Below are positions 39,974 through 53,641 of a DNA stretch of 64,000 nucleotides, piece by piece. Source of the stretch: Pantoea sp. Ap-967 (lineage in GTDB: Bacteria > Pseudomonadota > Gammaproteobacteria > Pseudomonadales > Pseudomonadaceae); contig NZ_VWXK01000012.1 in NCBI RefSeq assembly GCF_011752565.1, positions 1-64,000 of the forward strand, in the 5' to 3' direction. Within the stretch, counting starts at the first letter, position 1, and each line of letters begins with the position of its first letter. The translations under genes and the position numbers were made by a program. The notes below the pieces were generated by a model, which saw only the letters and a program-made list of their open reading frames with translations, made no database searches and was not told where the DNA came from.

Positions 39974-40059
39974 GTAGGAGCGGGCTTGCCCCGCGAAGCA
40001 GGCACTGCGGTGCATGGCACCGGCTCTGCCGGTGTTCGCGGGGCAAGCCCGCTCCTACA
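39974..40059. repeat. Inverted pair of putida-type REP elements
   Basis: GTAGGAGCGGGCTTGCCCCG (39974-40003) and CGCGGGGCAAGCCCGCTCCT (ending 40059) flank a 30-bp spacer containing CCGGCTCTGCCGG, between glmU and the DeoR-type gene. Confidence 0.9.
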
Positions 40060-40081
40060 AGGGGATTTGTACAGACCATAA

Positions 40082-40113
40082 AAAAGCCGGCTTATTCACA
40101 TAAGCCGGCTTTT
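40082..40113 (-). terminator. glmU terminator
   Basis: AAAAGCCGGCTTA-TTCACA-TAAGCCGGCTTTT, a 13-bp stem 22 bp beyond the glmU stop. The loop and stem include TTATTCACA, a DnaA-box match. Confidence 0.9.
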
Positions 40114-40135
40114 GATTGAATCAGCTGTGTATAAC

Positions 40136-41503
40136 TCAGCTTTTCTTGATCTTCTCCGGGCGCTTCCAGCCCGAGATGTTGCGCTGGCGCGCACGGGCCA
40201 CCGCCAGATCACCGGCTTCAACCGCCTGGGTGATGGTCGAACCGGCAGCGGTGGTGGCGCCGGCCTTGATTTCCACAGGCGCGACCAACGAGTTGTTCGA
40301 GCCGATGAACACGTCCTCGCCCATCACGGTCTTGAATTTGTTGGCGCCGTCATAGTTGCAGGTGATGGTGCCAGCGCCAATATTGGTGCGCGCACCGATT
40401 TCGGCATCGCCCAGGTAGGTCAGGTGGCCGGCCTTGGCACCTTCGCCCAGGTGCGCGTTCTTCAGCTCCACGAAGTTACCCACATGGGCCTTGGCCTCCA
40501 GCACGCTGCCCGGGCGCAGGCGGGCGAACGGGCCGGCATCGCTGCCCTCGCCCATCACCGCACCTTCCAGGTGGCTGTTGGCCTTGATCACCACACCCTT
40601 GCGCAAGGTGCTGTTCTTGATCACGCAGTTCGGGCCGATCTGCACGTCGTCCTCGATCACCACCTTACCTTCGAGGATCACGTTGATGTCGATCAGCACA
40701 TCACGACCCACGGTCACCTCGCCACGCACATCGAAGCGCGCTGGATCACGCAGGGTCACGCCCTGGGCCATCAGCCGGCGCCCTTCGCGCAGCTGGTAGT
40801 GGCGCTCCAGCTCGGACAACTGGCGACGGTCGTTGGCGCCCTGCACTTCCATCGGGTCGTGGGGCTGCTCGGTGGCGACCACCAGGCCATCGGCCACGGC
40901 CATGGCGATCACGTCGGTCAAGTAGTACTCGCCCTGGGCGTTGTTGTTGGACAAACGGCCCATCCAGTCAGCAAGGCGCGCGGCGGGCAAGGCGAGGATG
41001 CCGGTATTGCCTTCCTTGATTGCCTTCTGCGCGTCACTGGCGTCCTTGTGTTCGACGATGGCGGTTACCTGGCCAGCACCATCGCGCACGATACGGCCAT
41101 AGCCGGTCGGGTCCTGCAGGGTCACGGTGAGCAAGCCCAGCTGCTGGTCGCTGACCTTGGCCAGCAGGCGCTGCAGCGTTTCCACTTCGATCAGCGGCAC
41201 ATCCCCGTACAGCACCAGCACCGTGTCGGCGGTAATGGCCGGCAGTGCCTGGGCCACCGCGTGGCCGGTGCCCAGCTGCTGCTGCTGCATGACGAAGTTC
41301 AGGTCGTCTGCCGCCAGGCGCTCACGCACCAGTTCCGCACCGTGGCCGATGACCACGTGGATGCCTTGCGGCTGCAACTGGCGGGCACTGTGGATAACAT
41401 GGCCGAGCATGGAGTTGCCGGCCACCGGGTGCAGCACCTTGGGCAGCGCGGAGCGCATGCGGGTGCCTTGGCCTGCGGCGAGAATGACGATATCGAGGGA
41501 CAT
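40136..41503 (-). CDS. glmU: Bifunctional UDP-GlcNAc pyrophosphorylase / glucosamine-1-P acetyltransferase
   Basis: 455 aa. N-terminal uridyltransferase domain (about 1-230) with [20 protein letters not shown] near residues 8-27. A linker leads to the C-terminal left-handed beta-helix acetyltransferase (about 250-455; [20 protein letters not shown]). It performs the last two steps to UDP-GlcNAc, following GlmS and GlmM. Downstream of and separated from the atp operon by a terminator, and upstream of the DeoR-glmS pair, a common pseudomonad order. Confidence 0.96.
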   Translation of the reverse strand: MSLDIVILAAGQGTRMRSALPKVLHPVAGNSMLGHVIHSARQLQPQGIHVVIGHGAELVRERLAADDLNFVMQQQQLGTGHAVAQALPAITADTVLVLYGDVPLIEVETLQRLLAKVSDQQLGLLTVTLQDPTGYGRIVRDGAGQVTAIVEHKDASDAQKAIKEGNTGILALPAARLADWMGRLSNNNAQGEYYLTDVIAMAVADGLVVATEQPHDPMEVQGANDRRQLSELERHYQLREGRRLMAQGVTLRDPARFDVRGEVTVGRDVLIDINVILEGKVVIEDDVQIGPNCVIKNSTLRKGVVIKANSHLEGAVMGEGSDAGPFARLRPGSVLEAKAHVGNFVELKNAHLGEGAKAGHLTYLGDAEIGARTNIGAGTITCNYDGANKFKTVMGEDVFIGSNNSLVAPVEIKAGATTAAGSTITQAVEAGDLAVARARQRNISGWKRPEKIKKS

Positions 41504-41563
41504 TGACTGGCTACCGATCCTGGGCGGTCAGGGATGACCGAAGCGGGGAATTCTGAAAAAGAA

Positions 41564-41587
41564 AAAGGGTAGCCGAGGCTACCCTTT
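41564..41587 (-). terminator. Terminator of the atp operon
   Basis: AAAGGGTAGCC-GA-GGCTACCCTTT, an 11-bp stem followed leftward by a T-rich run (A-rich 41556-41566 on the + strand), 38 bp after the atpC stop. Confidence 0.9.
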
Positions 41588-41624
41588 AACTCAATCGCAA
41601 TGCAGGTTACCGGCCCAGGGCTGG

Positions 41625-42044
41625 TTACTTGCCTTTGCGCAATTGCTGGACAGTACGCAGCTGAGCAGCAGCCTCGGCCAGACGTGCGGCAGCAGCGCCG
41701 TAGTCGAAGTCCGAGCCTTTAGTGTTCAACGCGTTCTCGGCAGCCTTGAGGGCGGCCTGAGCTTGAGCTTCGTCCAGGTCGGCAGCACGCTGCACGGTGT
41801 CGGCAAGAACCTTGACCATGTTTGGCTGCACTTCGAGGAAGCCACCAGAGATGTAGTACACCTCTTGAGTGCCACCCTGCTTGGTCAGCGTGATCGGACC
41901 AGGCTTGAGATTGGTGATCAGCGGCGCGTGGCCTGGAGCGATACCCAGATCGCCCAGGTTGCCGTGCGCTACTACCATCTCGACCAGGCCGGAGAAGATT
42001 TCTCCTTCCGCGCTGACGATATCGCAATGGACTGTCATAGCCAT
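41625..42044 (-). CDS. atpC: ATP synthase F1 subunit epsilon
   Basis: 139 aa; start at 42044 ([14 protein letters not shown]) with GAGG 7 nt upstream, and a second ATG two codons on. N-terminal beta-sandwich ([20 protein letters not shown]) and C-terminal two-helix arm (ALKAAENAL...[10 protein letters not shown]). Part of the F1 central stalk with gamma and an intrinsic inhibitor. Last gene of atpIBEFHAGDC, with a GCGCCCC-TTTC-GGGGCGC hairpin in the gap after atpD. Confidence 0.95.
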   Translation of the reverse strand: MAMTVHCDIVSAEGEIFSGLVEMVVAHGNLGDLGIAPGHAPLITNLKPGPITLTKQGGTQEVYYISGGFLEVQPNMVKVLADTVQRAADLDEAQAQAALKAAENALNTKGSDFDYGAAAARLAEAAAQLRTVQQLRKGK

Positions 42045-42065
42045 CTGCTTGCCTCAACCTGATTA

Positions 42066-42083
42066 GCGCCCCTTTCGGGGCGC
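42066..42083 (-). other. Intercistronic hairpin atpD-atpC
   Basis: GCGCCCC-TTTC-GGGGCGC, a perfect 7-bp stem with a stable tetraloop and no T-run, in the 44-bp gap. It may adjust stability or atpC translation. Confidence 0.65.
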
Positions 42084-42088
42084 CGGGA

Positions 42089-43492
<1,404 letters not shown>

Positions 43493-44353
43493 TTAAACCG
43501 CGGCAGCGCCGCCGACGATTTCCGAGATCTCCTGGGTGATCGCAGCCTGACGCGCCTTGTTGTAGATCAACTGAAGCTCTTTGATCAAATCACCGGCGTT
43601 GTCTGTGGCGTTCTTCATGGCGATCATCCGGGCCGCTTGTTCAGCAGCGTTGTTCTCGACCACCGCCTGGTACACCTGCGACTCCACGTAACGCACCATC
43701 AAGCCGTCCAGCAGCTCTTTTGCGTCGGGTTCGTACAGGTAATCCCAGTGGTGCTTGAGATCCTGATCCGGGGTTGCCACCAACGGTACCAATTGCTCGA
43801 CCGTTGGCTTTTGGGTCATGGTGTTGATGAACTTGTTCGAAACCACCGAGAGGCGATCGATACGGCCGTCCAGGTAGGCGTCCAGCATCACTTTGACGGA
43901 GCCGATCAGATCGTTGATCGATGGCTCTTCGCCCAGGTGGCTGATCGCGGCTACGACGTTGCCGCCAAAGATGCGGAAGAAAGTCGCACCCTTGCTGCCG
44001 ATCACGCACAGGTCGATTTCAACGCCCTGTTCGCGGTTTTCGTTCATGTCCTTGACCAGGGCCTTGAACAGGTTGGTGTTCAAGCCACCGCACAGACCAC
44101 GGTCACTGCTCACCACGATATAACCGGCGCGCTTTACAGGGCGCTCGATCATGAACGGGTGGCGGTATTCCGGGTTGGCGTTGGCCAGATGACCGATCAC
44201 CTGGCGGATACGCTCCGCGTAAGGACGGCTAGCAGCCATGCGCATTTGTGCCTTGCGCATCTTGCTGACCGCCACTTTCTCCATGGCGCTGGTAATTTTT
44301 TGCGTGCTTTTGATGCTCGCAATCTTACTGCGAATCTCTTTTGCGCCTGCCAT
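43493..44353 (-). CDS. atpG: ATP synthase F1 subunit gamma
   Basis: 286 aa. The N-terminal rotor helix [20 protein letters not shown], central [11 protein letters not shown] motif and C-terminal helix [20 protein letters not shown] are diagnostic. The rotating shaft linking the c-ring to the beta subunits. Preceded by a 48-bp gap that contains a GC-rich hairpin. Confidence 0.96.
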   Translation of the reverse strand: MAGAKEIRSKIASIKSTQKITSAMEKVAVSKMRKAQMRMAASRPYAERIRQVIGHLANANPEYRHPFMIERPVKRAGYIVVSSDRGLCGGLNTNLFKALVKDMNENREQGVEIDLCVIGSKGATFFRIFGGNVVAAISHLGEEPSINDLIGSVKVMLDAYLDGRIDRLSVVSNKFINTMTQKPTVEQLVPLVATPDQDLKHHWDYLYEPDAKELLDGLMVRYVESQVYQAVVENNAAEQAARMIAMKNATDNAGDLIKELQLIYNKARQAAITQEISEIVGGAAAV

Positions 44354-44375
44354 GTATCACCTATCAGGTTAGCAA

Positions 44376-44395
44376 GCGGGGGCCGAAACCCCCGC
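44376..44395 (-). other. Intercistronic hairpin atpA-atpG
   Basis: GCGGGGG-CCGAAA-CCCCCGC, a perfect 7-bp stem in the 48-bp gap, not followed by T residues, so unlikely to be a full terminator. Confidence 0.6.
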
Positions 44396-44401
44396 TGCGG
44401 C

Positions 44402-45946
44402 TTACCAGGTCTGGGTGGCCTTGAACTTCTCGATACCGGCTTTCATGCCAGCGTCGATTTCGTCGTTGAAGTCACCCTTCACGTTGATCTTCGCCATCAG
44501 TTCGGCGTGATCACGGTTGAAGTAGGCGATCAGTGCTTGCTCGAAGCTACCGACCTTGGAGACTTCCACGTCAGTCAGGAAACCACGCTCAGCGGCGTAC
44601 AGCGACAGGGCCATGTCCGCGATGGACATTGGCGCGTACTGCTTCTGCTTCATCAGCTCGGTTACGCGCTGACCATGCTCCAGCTGTTTGCGGGTCGCTT
44701 CGTCCAGATCGGAAGCGAACTGGGCGAATGCTGCCAGTTCACGGTACTGAGCCAGAGCGGTACGAATACCACCGGACAGCTTCTTGATGATCTTGGTTTG
44801 AGCGGCACCACCTACGCGGGATACCGAAACACCGGCGTTCACTGCAGGGCGGATGCCCGAGTTGAACATGGCCGATTCCAGGAAGATCTGACCGTCGGTG
44901 ATGGAAATCACGTTGGTCGGAACGAACGCGGAAACGTCGCCAGCCTGGGTTTCGATGATCGGCAGGGCGGTCAGGGAACCGGTCTTGCCAGTGACTGCGC
45001 CGTTGGTGAACTTCTCGACGTACTCTTCCGAAACGCGCGATGCACGCTCCAGCAGACGGGAGTGGAGATAGAACACGTCGCCTGGGTACGCTTCACGTCC
45101 TGGTGGACGGCGCAGCAGCAGGGAGATCTGACGGTAGGCAACGGCCTGCTTGGACAGGTCATCGTAAACGATCAGGGCGTCTTCACCGCGGTCACGGAAG
45201 AACTCGCCCATGGTGCAGCCGGCGTATGGCGCCAGGAACTGCAGTGCGGCGGATTCCGAAGCACTGGCAACGACCACGATGGTGTTGGCCAGGGCGCCGG
45301 CTTCTTCCAGCTTGCGAACGATGTTGGCAACGGTAGAACGCTTCTGGCCGACAGCAACATAAACGCAGAAAATACCGGAGTCTTTCTGGTTGATGATGGC
45401 GTCGATGGCCATGGCGGTCTTGCCGATCTGACGGTCACCGATGATCAGCTCGCGCTGGCCACGGCCGACAGGGATCATGGCGTCGACGGACTTGTAGCCA
45501 GTCTGTACAGGCTGGTCTACCGACTTACGCCAGATCACGCCTGGGGCTACTTTCTCGACCGCGTCGGTCTGGGTGTTGCCCAGAGGACCTTTGCCGTCGA
45601 TCGGGTTGCCCAGTGCGTCAACGACGCGGCCCAGCAGTTCCTTACCAACTGGAACTTCCAGGATGCGGCCGGTGCACTTGGCGCTCATGCCTTCGGCGAG
45701 GGTGTCATAGGCACCCAGGATCACTGCACCTACGGAGTCTTGCTCCAGGTTCAGGGCCATGCCGAATACGCTGCCAGGGAACTCGATCATTTCGCCGTAC
45801 ATGACGTCGGCCAGACCGTGGATCCGCACGATACCGTCGGATACCGAAACAACGGTACCTTCGTTACGGGCTTGGGAGCTCACATCGAGGTTGTCGATGC
45901 GGCCCTTGATGATTTCACTAATTTCGGAAGGATTGAGTTGCTGCAT
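44402..45946 (-). CDS. atpA: ATP synthase F1 subunit alpha
   Basis: 514 aa. N-terminal [21 protein letters not shown]-loop GDRQIGKT (near residue 170), and [20 protein letters not shown] and [12 protein letters not shown] in the nucleotide domain. Non-catalytic nucleotide-binding subunit alternating with beta in F1. Preceded by atpH with a 21-bp gap. Confidence 0.97.
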   Translation of the reverse strand: MQQLNPSEISEIIKGRIDNLDVSSQARNEGTVVSVSDGIVRIHGLADVMYGEMIEFPGSVFGMALNLEQDSVGAVILGAYDTLAEGMSAKCTGRILEVPVGKELLGRVVDALGNPIDGKGPLGNTQTDAVEKVAPGVIWRKSVDQPVQTGYKSVDAMIPVGRGQRELIIGDRQIGKTAMAIDAIINQKDSGIFCVYVAVGQKRSTVANIVRKLEEAGALANTIVVVASASESAALQFLAPYAGCTMGEFFRDRGEDALIVYDDLSKQAVAYRQISLLLRRPPGREAYPGDVFYLHSRLLERASRVSEEYVEKFTNGAVTGKTGSLTALPIIETQAGDVSAFVPTNVISITDGQIFLESAMFNSGIRPAVNAGVSVSRVGGAAQTKIIKKLSGGIRTALAQYRELAAFAQFASDLDEATRKQLEHGQRVTELMKQKQYAPMSIADMALSLYAAERGFLTDVEVSKVGSFEQALIAYFNRDHAELMAKINVKGDFNDEIDAGMKAGIEKFKATQTW

Positions 45947-45967
45947 TGCTCTGCTGCCCCTTCAAAC

Positions 45968-46504
45968 TCAAGATTTCAATGCTTCGGCCAGTTTCGCGAT
46001 TTTGCCGCGAACAGAGCCATCGATTACCAGGTCACCAGCGCGGATGACGACGCCGCCAATCAGGCTGGCATCCTCCGACGCGTGCAGGCGCACTTCCTGG
46101 CCTAGCCGTGCACTGAGAACCTTGGCGAGTTTGTCTTGCTGTTCTTGGTTCAACGCGAAGGCACTGGTGACTTCCACGTCCACGGATTTCTCTTGCTCGG
46201 CCTTGTACAGGTCGAACAGGGCGGCAATCTCCGGCAACAGCAGGAGACGGTCGTTTTCCGCGGCAACATGAATGAAATTCTGTGCCTGTGCATTGAACTT
46301 GTCACCGCACACGTCAATGAACGTGGCGGCCTTTTCTGCGCTCGTCAGTCGCGGGGCCTTGAGCAGGCGCTGCATGGTGTCGTCTTGCGACACCGCAGCA
46401 GCCAGGCCGAGCATGGCTGACCAATTGGCCAGTTGCTGATGGGCCTGGGCATGCTCAAAGGCAGCCTTAGCGTAAGGTCGGGCCAACGTGGTCAGTTCTG
46501 CCAT
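45968..46504 (-). CDS. atpH: ATP synthase F1 subunit delta
   Basis: 178 aa. N-terminal helical domain starting [18 protein letters not shown] and the C-terminal conserved [20 protein letters not shown]. Connects the top of F1 to the b-subunit stator. 12 bp downstream of atpF. Confidence 0.95.
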
Positions 46505-46516
46505 GATCGCCCTCGC

Positions 46517-46987
46517 TTAAATTTCAGCGGCCAGTTTGTTAACCAGCTCCGCATGCGCGTTTTGATCGATTGTGGCGCCAAGGATCTTTTCAGCACCACC
46601 AACGGCCAGGGCACCCACTTGGGCACGCAGGGCGTCTTTAGCGCTGTTCAGTTCCTGTTCGATCTCGGCCAGAGCCTGAGCCTTCACACGGTCAGCTTCG
46701 ACGCGGGCCTGATCACGGGCTTCCTCGACAAGCTGAGCAGCGCGTTTCTTGCTTTGCTCAATGATTTCGGCTGCCTGTGCTTTAGCTTCACGCAGTTGCT
46801 GACCCACTTTCTCTTGGGCCAGCTCCAGGTCGCGAGCTGCGCGGTTGGCAGCGTCCAAGCCGTCGGCAATCTTCTTTTGACGCTCTTGCAGAGCAGTGAT
46901 GACCGGAGGCCATACGTACTTCATGCAGAAGAGTACAAAAATCAGGAAGGCAACGGATTGGCCAATCAGGGTTGCATTAATGTTCAC
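46517..46987 (-). CDS. atpF: ATP synthase F0 subunit b
   Basis: 156 aa. One N-terminal membrane helix ([20 protein letters not shown]) followed by a long Ala/Glu/Gln/Lys-rich helix (about 30-156) forming the peripheral stalk dimer. The length matches the E. coli subunit. Confidence 0.96.
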   Translation of the reverse strand: MNINATLIGQSVAFLIFVLFCMKYVWPPVITALQERQKKIADGLDAANRAARDLELAQEKVGQQLREAKAQAAEIIEQSKKRAAQLVEEARDQARVEADRVKAQALAEIEQELNSAKDALRAQVGALAVGGAEKILGATIDQNAHAELVNKLAAEI

Positions 46988-47044
46988 GCCAACACCTCGC
47001 TCGGTCTTAATTCATCACAGCCATCAACTCGTGGAGACGAGTGA

Positions 47045-47317
<273 letters not shown>

Positions 47318-47446
47318 TTACGTCGTATTGGTTAGGTTTTTAGTTTGAAGCGGTAAAACAAATCGTTTGGTACAGCTTGCCCTTGCGGACTTTTAAAGCC
47401 CTCCCCCCAAACGAGCGGGGAAGGCTACAAGACACGCCAGGCGGTC

Positions 47447-48740
<1,294 letters not shown>

Positions 48741-48889
48741 CACAACTGCTCCTCGGAAGTCGACCAACAAGTCAGTAATGACTTGGCATAATTTGTGCCG
48801 ACAAAATGCGCGCAGAGTATAGGGGTGGATTAACCCCTATTCAACTCTTCGGTAGTGATTTCCGACTGCGCGCTACAACGGGAATTGTT

Positions 48890-49762
48890 TCAGCGGATGT
48901 GAGCAAGCACGCCTTGCAACTCGTCAAGGGAGTTGTAACGAATAACCAACTGGCCCTTGCCCTTGTTGCCATGGCGGATCTGCACGGCAGAGCCCAGGCG
49001 CTCTGCAAGCCGTTGTTCAAGGCGTGCGATGTCCGGATCAGGTTTGCTCGGTTCGACCGGCTCAGGTTTGCCGCTGAGCCATTGCCGCACCAGTGCCTCG
49101 GTTTGGCGCACGGTCAGGCCACGTGCGACAACATGACGCGCCCCTTCTTCCTGGCGATCTTCCTCAAGGCCGAGCAAGGCACGGGCGTGGCCCATCTCCA
49201 GGTCGCCGTGGGCGAGCATGGTCTTGATCGCCTCGGGCAGGGAAATCAGGCGCAGCAGGTTGGCCACGGTCACCCGCGACTTGCCCACGGCATCGGCCAC
49301 CTGCTGCTGGGTCAGCTCGAATTCCTGTTGCAGGCGCTGCAGGGCCAGGGCTTCTTCCAGCGGGTTGAGGTCTTCGCGCTGGATGTTCTCGATCAGCGCC
49401 ATGGCAATGGCGGCTTCGTCCGGCACTTCACGCACCATCGCCGGGATGGTGTCGAGGCCGGCCTGCTGCGTGGCGCGCCAGCGACGTTCACCGGCAATGA
49501 TCTCGAAGCGGTTGCCTTCGATCGGGCGCACCACGATCGGCTGCATCACCCCATGGGTGCGAATCGAGTGCGCCAGTTCTTCCAGTGCCTCGGGGTCCAT
49601 GTCGCGGCGCGGCTGGTACTTGCCGCGCTGGATCAGTTCGACGGGCAGGTGTTGCAGTTCTTTCTGGTCGATCGTCACAGCCTGCTCTTCGAGCGCGCTG
49701 ACGGAAGGACCACTGAGCAGTGCATCCAACCCACGTCCGAGACCCCGTTTCTTAACGGCCAT
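48890..49762 (-). CDS. parB: Chromosome partitioning protein ParB
   Basis: 290 aa. N-terminal KKRGLGRGLDALLSG, the CTPase/ParB-N motif with GERRWRATQQAG, the parS-recognition helix-turn-helix (LTQQQVADAVGKSRVTVANL) and a C-terminal dimerisation region. It binds parS, spreads as a CTP-dependent clamp and recruits ParA and SMC. 9 bp after parA. Its likely sites here are at 61277 and 61907, with a further match at 25258. Confidence 0.96.
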   Translation of the reverse strand: MAVKKRGLGRGLDALLSGPSVSALEEQAVTIDQKELQHLPVELIQRGKYQPRRDMDPEALEELAHSIRTHGVMQPIVVRPIEGNRFEIIAGERRWRATQQAGLDTIPAMVREVPDEAAIAMALIENIQREDLNPLEEALALQRLQQEFELTQQQVADAVGKSRVTVANLLRLISLPEAIKTMLAHGDLEMGHARALLGLEEDRQEEGARHVVARGLTVRQTEALVRQWLSGKPEPVEPSKPDPDIARLEQRLAERLGSAVQIRHGNKGKGQLVIRYNSLDELQGVLAHIR

Positions 49763-49771
49763 GCGGATTCC

Positions 49772-50563
49772 TTAAGTTGTTTGTGCAGTGCGTGATTGAC
49801 GGCGTTGGCGGCGTACCAGTTCCCCGGCCAGGGCCAGGTAGGCCAGTGCGCCACGCGATTGCTTGTCGTAGGCCAGCGCCGGCATGCCGAAACTCGGTGC
49901 CTCGGCCAGGCGGATGTTGCGCGGAATGACCGTGTCGTACAGCTGCTCGCCGAAGTGCTCCTTGAGCTGCGCCGAAACATCGTTGTTCAGGCTCAGGCGC
50001 GGGTCGTACATGGTCCGCAGCAGGCCTTCGATCTTCAGTTCCGGGTTCAGCCGGGCAGCGATGCGCTTGATGTTATCCACAAGGTCGCTCAGGCCTTCCA
50101 GTGCGTAGTACTCGCACTGCATCGGGATGATCACGCCATCGGAGGCAACCAGCGCGTTGAGCGTCAGCATCGACAGCGACGGTGGGCAGTCGATGAGGAT
50201 GTAGTCGTAGTTCTCGCGGATTGGCGCCAGCGCGTTGCGCAGGCGGCTCTCCTTGACCTGCATTTCCAGCAGCACCACTTCCGCGGCGGTCAGGTCGCGG
50301 TTGGCCGGCAACAGCTGGAAGCCACCGTGCTCGGAGTAGTGCATGGCCTGGGCAAGGTCGCATTCCCCGATCAGCAGGTCGTAGACCGAATGCTCGAGTT
50401 CGTGTTTGTCCACACCGCTGCCCATGGTGGCGTTGCCCTGCGGATCGAGGTCGATCAGCAGCACACGACGCTTGGTCGCGGCCAGCGATGCTGCGAGGTT
50501 GATACAGGTGGTGGTCTTGCCGACACCACCTTTCTGGTTCGCGATTGCGAATACCTTAGCCAT
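49772..50563 (-). CDS. parA: Chromosome partitioning ATPase ParA (Soj-like)
   Basis: 263 aa from the ATG at 50563 (MAKVFAIANQKGGVGKTTT); the GTG-started extension to 50581 is unlikely. Deviant Walker A KGGVGKTT at residues 11-18 and the switch region DCPPSLSMLTLNAL. It drives segregation of the ParB-parS complex. 18 bp downstream of rsmG, apparently in one operon with mnmG-rsmG-parA-parB. Contains an exact DnaA box at 50073-50081. Confidence 0.96.
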   Translation of the reverse strand: MAKVFAIANQKGGVGKTTTCINLAASLAATKRRVLLIDLDPQGNATMGSGVDKHELEHSVYDLLIGECDLAQAMHYSEHGGFQLLPANRDLTAAEVVLLEMQVKESRLRNALAPIRENYDYILIDCPPSLSMLTLNALVASDGVIIPMQCEYYALEGLSDLVDNIKRIAARLNPELKIEGLLRTMYDPRLSLNNDVSAQLKEHFGEQLYDTVIPRNIRLAEAPSFGMPALAYDKQSRGALAYLALAGELVRRQRRQSRTAQTT

Positions 50564-50581
50564 TGTTGCGTGTGTTCCCAA

Positions 50582-51232
50582 TCAAGCCTTGCGGCGCAGT
50601 ATCAGCAGATGGCGCTGGCCCTGGCAACCTGGAACGGTCAGGGCCTGCTCGCTTTCCACTGTGAAGTCTGCGGGCAATGCTACCAGTTCATCGGCAGGAT
50701 GCAGCCCCTTCATTGCAAGCCATTGCGTCCCGGTGTCGCCAAGGTGGCGGGTCCAGTTGGTGAAGTTCTCCATGCTGCTGAAGGCGCGAGAGATGATTCC
50801 GCTGAACGGTTGCGCGGGCTGGAAGGCTTCGACCCGGCTGTGGATAACCGTGAGGTTGTCCAGCTTGAGCTCCATTTTCACCTGGGTCAGGAAACGGGTT
50901 TTCTTGCCATTGGCGTCCAGCACCGTCACCTGCTTGTGCGGATGCAGGATAGCCAATGGAATGCCAGGCATGCCACCGCCGCTGCCAACATCCAGCCAAT
51001 GGTCGCGGTCGCTGTGGATAAACGCCATGACGCTGAGGCTGTCGAGCAGGTGACGGGAAACCATCTCGTCAGGGTTGCGCACGGCAGTCAGGTTGTAGGC
51101 TTTGTTCCATTTGATCAACAGGGCCAGGTAACCCAGCAGCTTCTCGTGCTGCTCGGCGCTCAGCTCGACACCGAGCTGGCGCGCACCTGTGGACAACTCT
51201 TCGGCGTGTTGCGGGGTGACCAGGGAACTCAA
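50582..51232 (-). CDS. rsmG: 16S rRNA (guanine527-N7)-methyltransferase
   Basis: 216 aa. SAM-binding motif [17 protein letters not shown] and the upstream [12 protein letters not shown] segment are typical of RsmG (GidB). It methylates G527 of 16S rRNA; loss gives low-level streptomycin resistance. Its ATG overlaps the mnmG TGA by 4 nt (ATGA). Exact DnaA boxes occur at 50839 and 51013. Confidence 0.95.
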   Translation of the reverse strand: MSSLVTPQHAEELSTGARQLGVELSAEQHEKLLGYLALLIKWNKAYNLTAVRNPDEMVSRHLLDSLSVMAFIHSDRDHWLDVGSGGGMPGIPLAILHPHKQVTVLDANGKKTRFLTQVKMELKLDNLTVIHSRVEAFQPAQPFSGIISRAFSSMENFTNWTRHLGDTGTQWLAMKGLHPADELVALPADFTVESEQALTVPGCQGQRHLLILRRKA

Positions 51233-53124
51233 GCGCTTTGCTCCAATTCGCGGCCTGCGCCGCGTTTTTTCAGATGAATCAGCAACAGGGAAATCGCCGC
51301 CGGGGTGACGCCGGGAATGCGCGAAGCCTGGCCCAGGGTTTGCGGACGGGTCTGGCCGAGCTTGCCCTGGATCTCCTTCGACAGCCCGGAAATCGTCGTG
51401 TAGTCGATATCCACAGGCAGGCGGGTGTCTTCGCTGGCGCGCAGCCGCGCGATTTCGTCCTGCTGGCGGTCGATGTAGCCGGCGTATTTGGTCTTGATCT
51501 CGACCTGCTCGGCAACCTGTGGGTCGACCACTTCACCGCCGGTGGCCTCGATCAGGCCGGCGTAGTCGATTTCCGGGCGGGCCAGCAGGTTGAGCAGGCT
51601 GTACTCGTGGCTCAGCGGCGTGCCGAACTTATCCACAATGGCCTGGCCTTGTTCGGTGTTCGGGCGAACCCAGGTCGACTTCAGGCGCTGTTCTTCGCGC
51701 TCGATGCCGTCGCGCTTGGCGCAGAAGGCGGCCCAGCGTTCATCGTCGATCAGGCCAAGCTCGCGGCCCTTCTCGGTCAGGCGCAGGTCGGCGTTGTCTT
51801 CGCGCAGGATCAGCCGGTATTCGGCGCGCGAGGTGAACATGCGGTACGGCTCCTGGGTTCCCAGGGTGATGAGGTCGTCGACCAGCACGCCGATGTACGC
51901 CTCGTCGCGGCGCGGGCACCAGCTTTCGCGGCCCTGGGCGCGCAGCGCGGCGTTGGTCCCGGCCAGCAGGCCCTGGGCGCCGGCTTCTTCGTAGCCGGTG
52001 GTGCCGTTGATCTGGCCGGCGAAGAACAGGCCGCCGATCACTTTGGTTTCCAGGCTGTACTTGAGGTCGCGCGGGTCGAAGTAGTCGTACTCGATGGCGT
52101 AGCCCGGGCGCACGATGTGGGCGTTTTCCATGCCACGGATCGAACGCACCAGTTCCAGCTGCACGTCGAATGGCAGCGAGGTGGAAATGCCGTTGGGGTA
52201 CAGCTCATGGGTGGTCAGGCCTTCCGGCTCGATGAACACCTGGTGGCTTTCCTTGTCGGCGAAGCGGTGGATCTTGTCTTCGATCGACGGGCAGTAGCGC
52301 GGGCCCACGCCTTCGATCACACCGGAGTACATCGGTGAACGGTCGAGGTTCGAGGCAATGATGTCGTGGGTGCGCGCGTTGGTGTGGGTAATCCAGCAGC
52401 TCACCTGGCGTGGGTGCATCTGTGCGTTGCCCATGAACGACATCACCGGGATTGGCGTATCGCCCGGTTGCTCGGTCATCACCGAGAAGTCCACCGAACG
52501 CCCGTCTATACGCGGCGGCGTACCGGTTTTCAGGCGGCCGACGCGCAGCGGCAGTTCCCGCATGCGGTGCGCCAGGGCGATCGAGGGCGGATCACCGGCG
52601 CGGCCACCGGAATGGTTCTGCAAGCCAATGTGAATCAGGCCACCGAGGAAAGTGCCGGTGGTCAGCACCACGGATTCGGCGAAGAAGCGCAGGCCCATTT
52701 GGGTAACCACGCCCTTGACCTGGTCCTGTTCGACGATCAGGTCGTCGCAGGACTGCTGGAATATCCACAGGTTCGGCTGGTTTTCCAGGATCTCGCGTAC
52801 CACTGCCTTGTAGATGGCACGGTCGGCCTGTGCACGGGTGGCGCGTACTGCCGGGCCCTTGCGGTTGTTCAGGACGCGGAACTGGATGCCGCTCTTGTCG
52901 GTGGCCAGCGCCATGGCGCCGCCGAGCGCATCGATCTCTTTGACCAGGTGGCTCTTGCCGATGCCACCGATGGCCGGGTTGCAGCTCATGTGACCGAGGG
53001 TTTCCACGTTATGGGTCAACAGCAGGGTTTTCACACCCATGCGTGCTGACGCAAGCGCAGCCTCGGTACCGGCATGGCCGCCGCCGATGACGATCACTTC
53101 AAAACGGGAAGGGAAATCCACCAC
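51229..53124 (-). CDS. mnmG: tRNA uridine 5-carboxymethylaminomethyl modification enzyme MnmG
   Basis: 631 aa. FAD-binding [21 protein letters not shown] at the N-terminus, the conserved [22 protein letters not shown] and the C-terminal [10 protein letters not shown]. Works with MnmE to modify the wobble uridine of certain tRNAs. The start is one of two adjacent GTG codons (53124 or 53121). The upstream spacer contains the oriC-like array, the same neighbour relation as E. coli oriC-mnmG. One exact DnaA box at 51629. Confidence 0.96.
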   Translation of the reverse strand: MVDFPSRFEVIVIGGGHAGTEAALASARMGVKTLLLTHNVETLGHMSCNPAIGGIGKSHLVKEIDALGGAMALATDKSGIQFRVLNNRKGPAVRATRAQADRAIYKAVVREILENQPNLWIFQQSCDDLIVEQDQVKGVVTQMGLRFFAESVVLTTGTFLGGLIHIGLQNHSGGRAGDPPSIALAHRMRELPLRVGRLKTGTPPRIDGRSVDFSVMTEQPGDTPIPVMSFMGNAQMHPRQVSCWITHTNARTHDIIASNLDRSPMYSGVIEGVGPRYCPSIEDKIHRFADKESHQVFIEPEGLTTHELYPNGISTSLPFDVQLELVRSIRGMENAHIVRPGYAIEYDYFDPRDLKYSLETKVIGGLFFAGQINGTTGYEEAGAQGLLAGTNAALRAQGRESWCPRRDEAYIGVLVDDLITLGTQEPYRMFTSRAEYRLILREDNADLRLTEKGRELGLIDDERWAAFCAKRDGIEREEQRLKSTWVRPNTEQGQAIVDKFGTPLSHEYSLLNLLARPEIDYAGLIEATGGEVVDPQVAEQVEIKTKYAGYIDRQQDEIARLRASEDTRLPVDIDYTTISGLSKEIQGKLGQTRPQTLGQASRIPGVTPAAISLLLIHLKKRGAGRELEQSA

Positions 53125-53222
53125 GCACCTCGTGCCTGTTTTTGCGAATAGAGAAGGTAAGCGGACAAGTATAGGGACTTCACCCCCCTTAAAGAAACCG
53201 TCTGCGCAAATTTTGACCAGTC

Positions 53223-53502
53223 TGTGGATGAATGGCAGACAACAGAAATCAAAGAGGAAAAATTTAAAAAAGCTTTGTTTTTATGTTTATTCTTATGCAC
53301 AGGCTTATCTGTGGATAACGTTCTACAGGCCTTTTATCACCTGATGTATAGCGAAATTGAACCCTGTGGCTTACCCACCATGAGGGGTATGGATAACGTC
53401 TTTGAGCCTGTGGATTAAATGGCCATTTACCCACAGGCGGAATTGTCCTCAGAAAAAAAACCTGCTTATCAACGGGGCTGAAGTTGGGTTTTCCACAGGG
53501 CT
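53223..53502. other. oriC-like DnaA-box array upstream of mnmG (second copy of oriC)
   Basis: In the 517-bp mnmG-mnmE spacer: exact or consensus boxes TTATGCACA (53293) and TGTGGATAA (53310). One-mismatch boxes at 53223 (TGTGGATGA), 53389 (TATGGATAA), 53409 (TGTGGATTA), 53427 (TTACCCACA) and 53489 (TTTTCCACA). An AT-rich stretch (53245-53295, with AAAAAAGCTTT) lies at the mnmG side. Four box positions (53310, 53409, 53427, 53489) align to oriC boxes at 57818, 57917, 57935 and 57997 with one constant offset of 4508 bp. Function unproven. Confidence 0.75.
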
Positions 53503-53539
53503 CCTGGGTAGGGATTTCGGGTTGCCTCTGTGGAAATCC

Positions 53540-53567
53540 CGTAGGAGCGAGCAGAGCTCGCGATGCG
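53540..53567 (+). repeat. Single REP element (CGAGCAGAGCTCG class)
   Basis: CGTAGGAGCGAGCAGAGCTC followed by GCGATGCG, between the oriC-like array and the mnmE terminator. Confidence 0.85.
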
Positions 53568-53604
53568 CCACCCTCAGCGCTGCTTTTCCCCAGGCCAAAA
53601 AAAA

Positions 53605-53623
53605 CCGCCCCCGAAGGAGCGGC
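53605..53623 (-). terminator. mnmE terminator
   Basis: Read leftward: GCCGCTCC-TTC-GGGGGCGG followed by a run of eight T (A-run 53597-53604 on the + strand), 19 bp past the mnmE stop. Confidence 0.88.
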
Positions 53624-53641
53624 TTTTGAGCTTGCTGTGGA

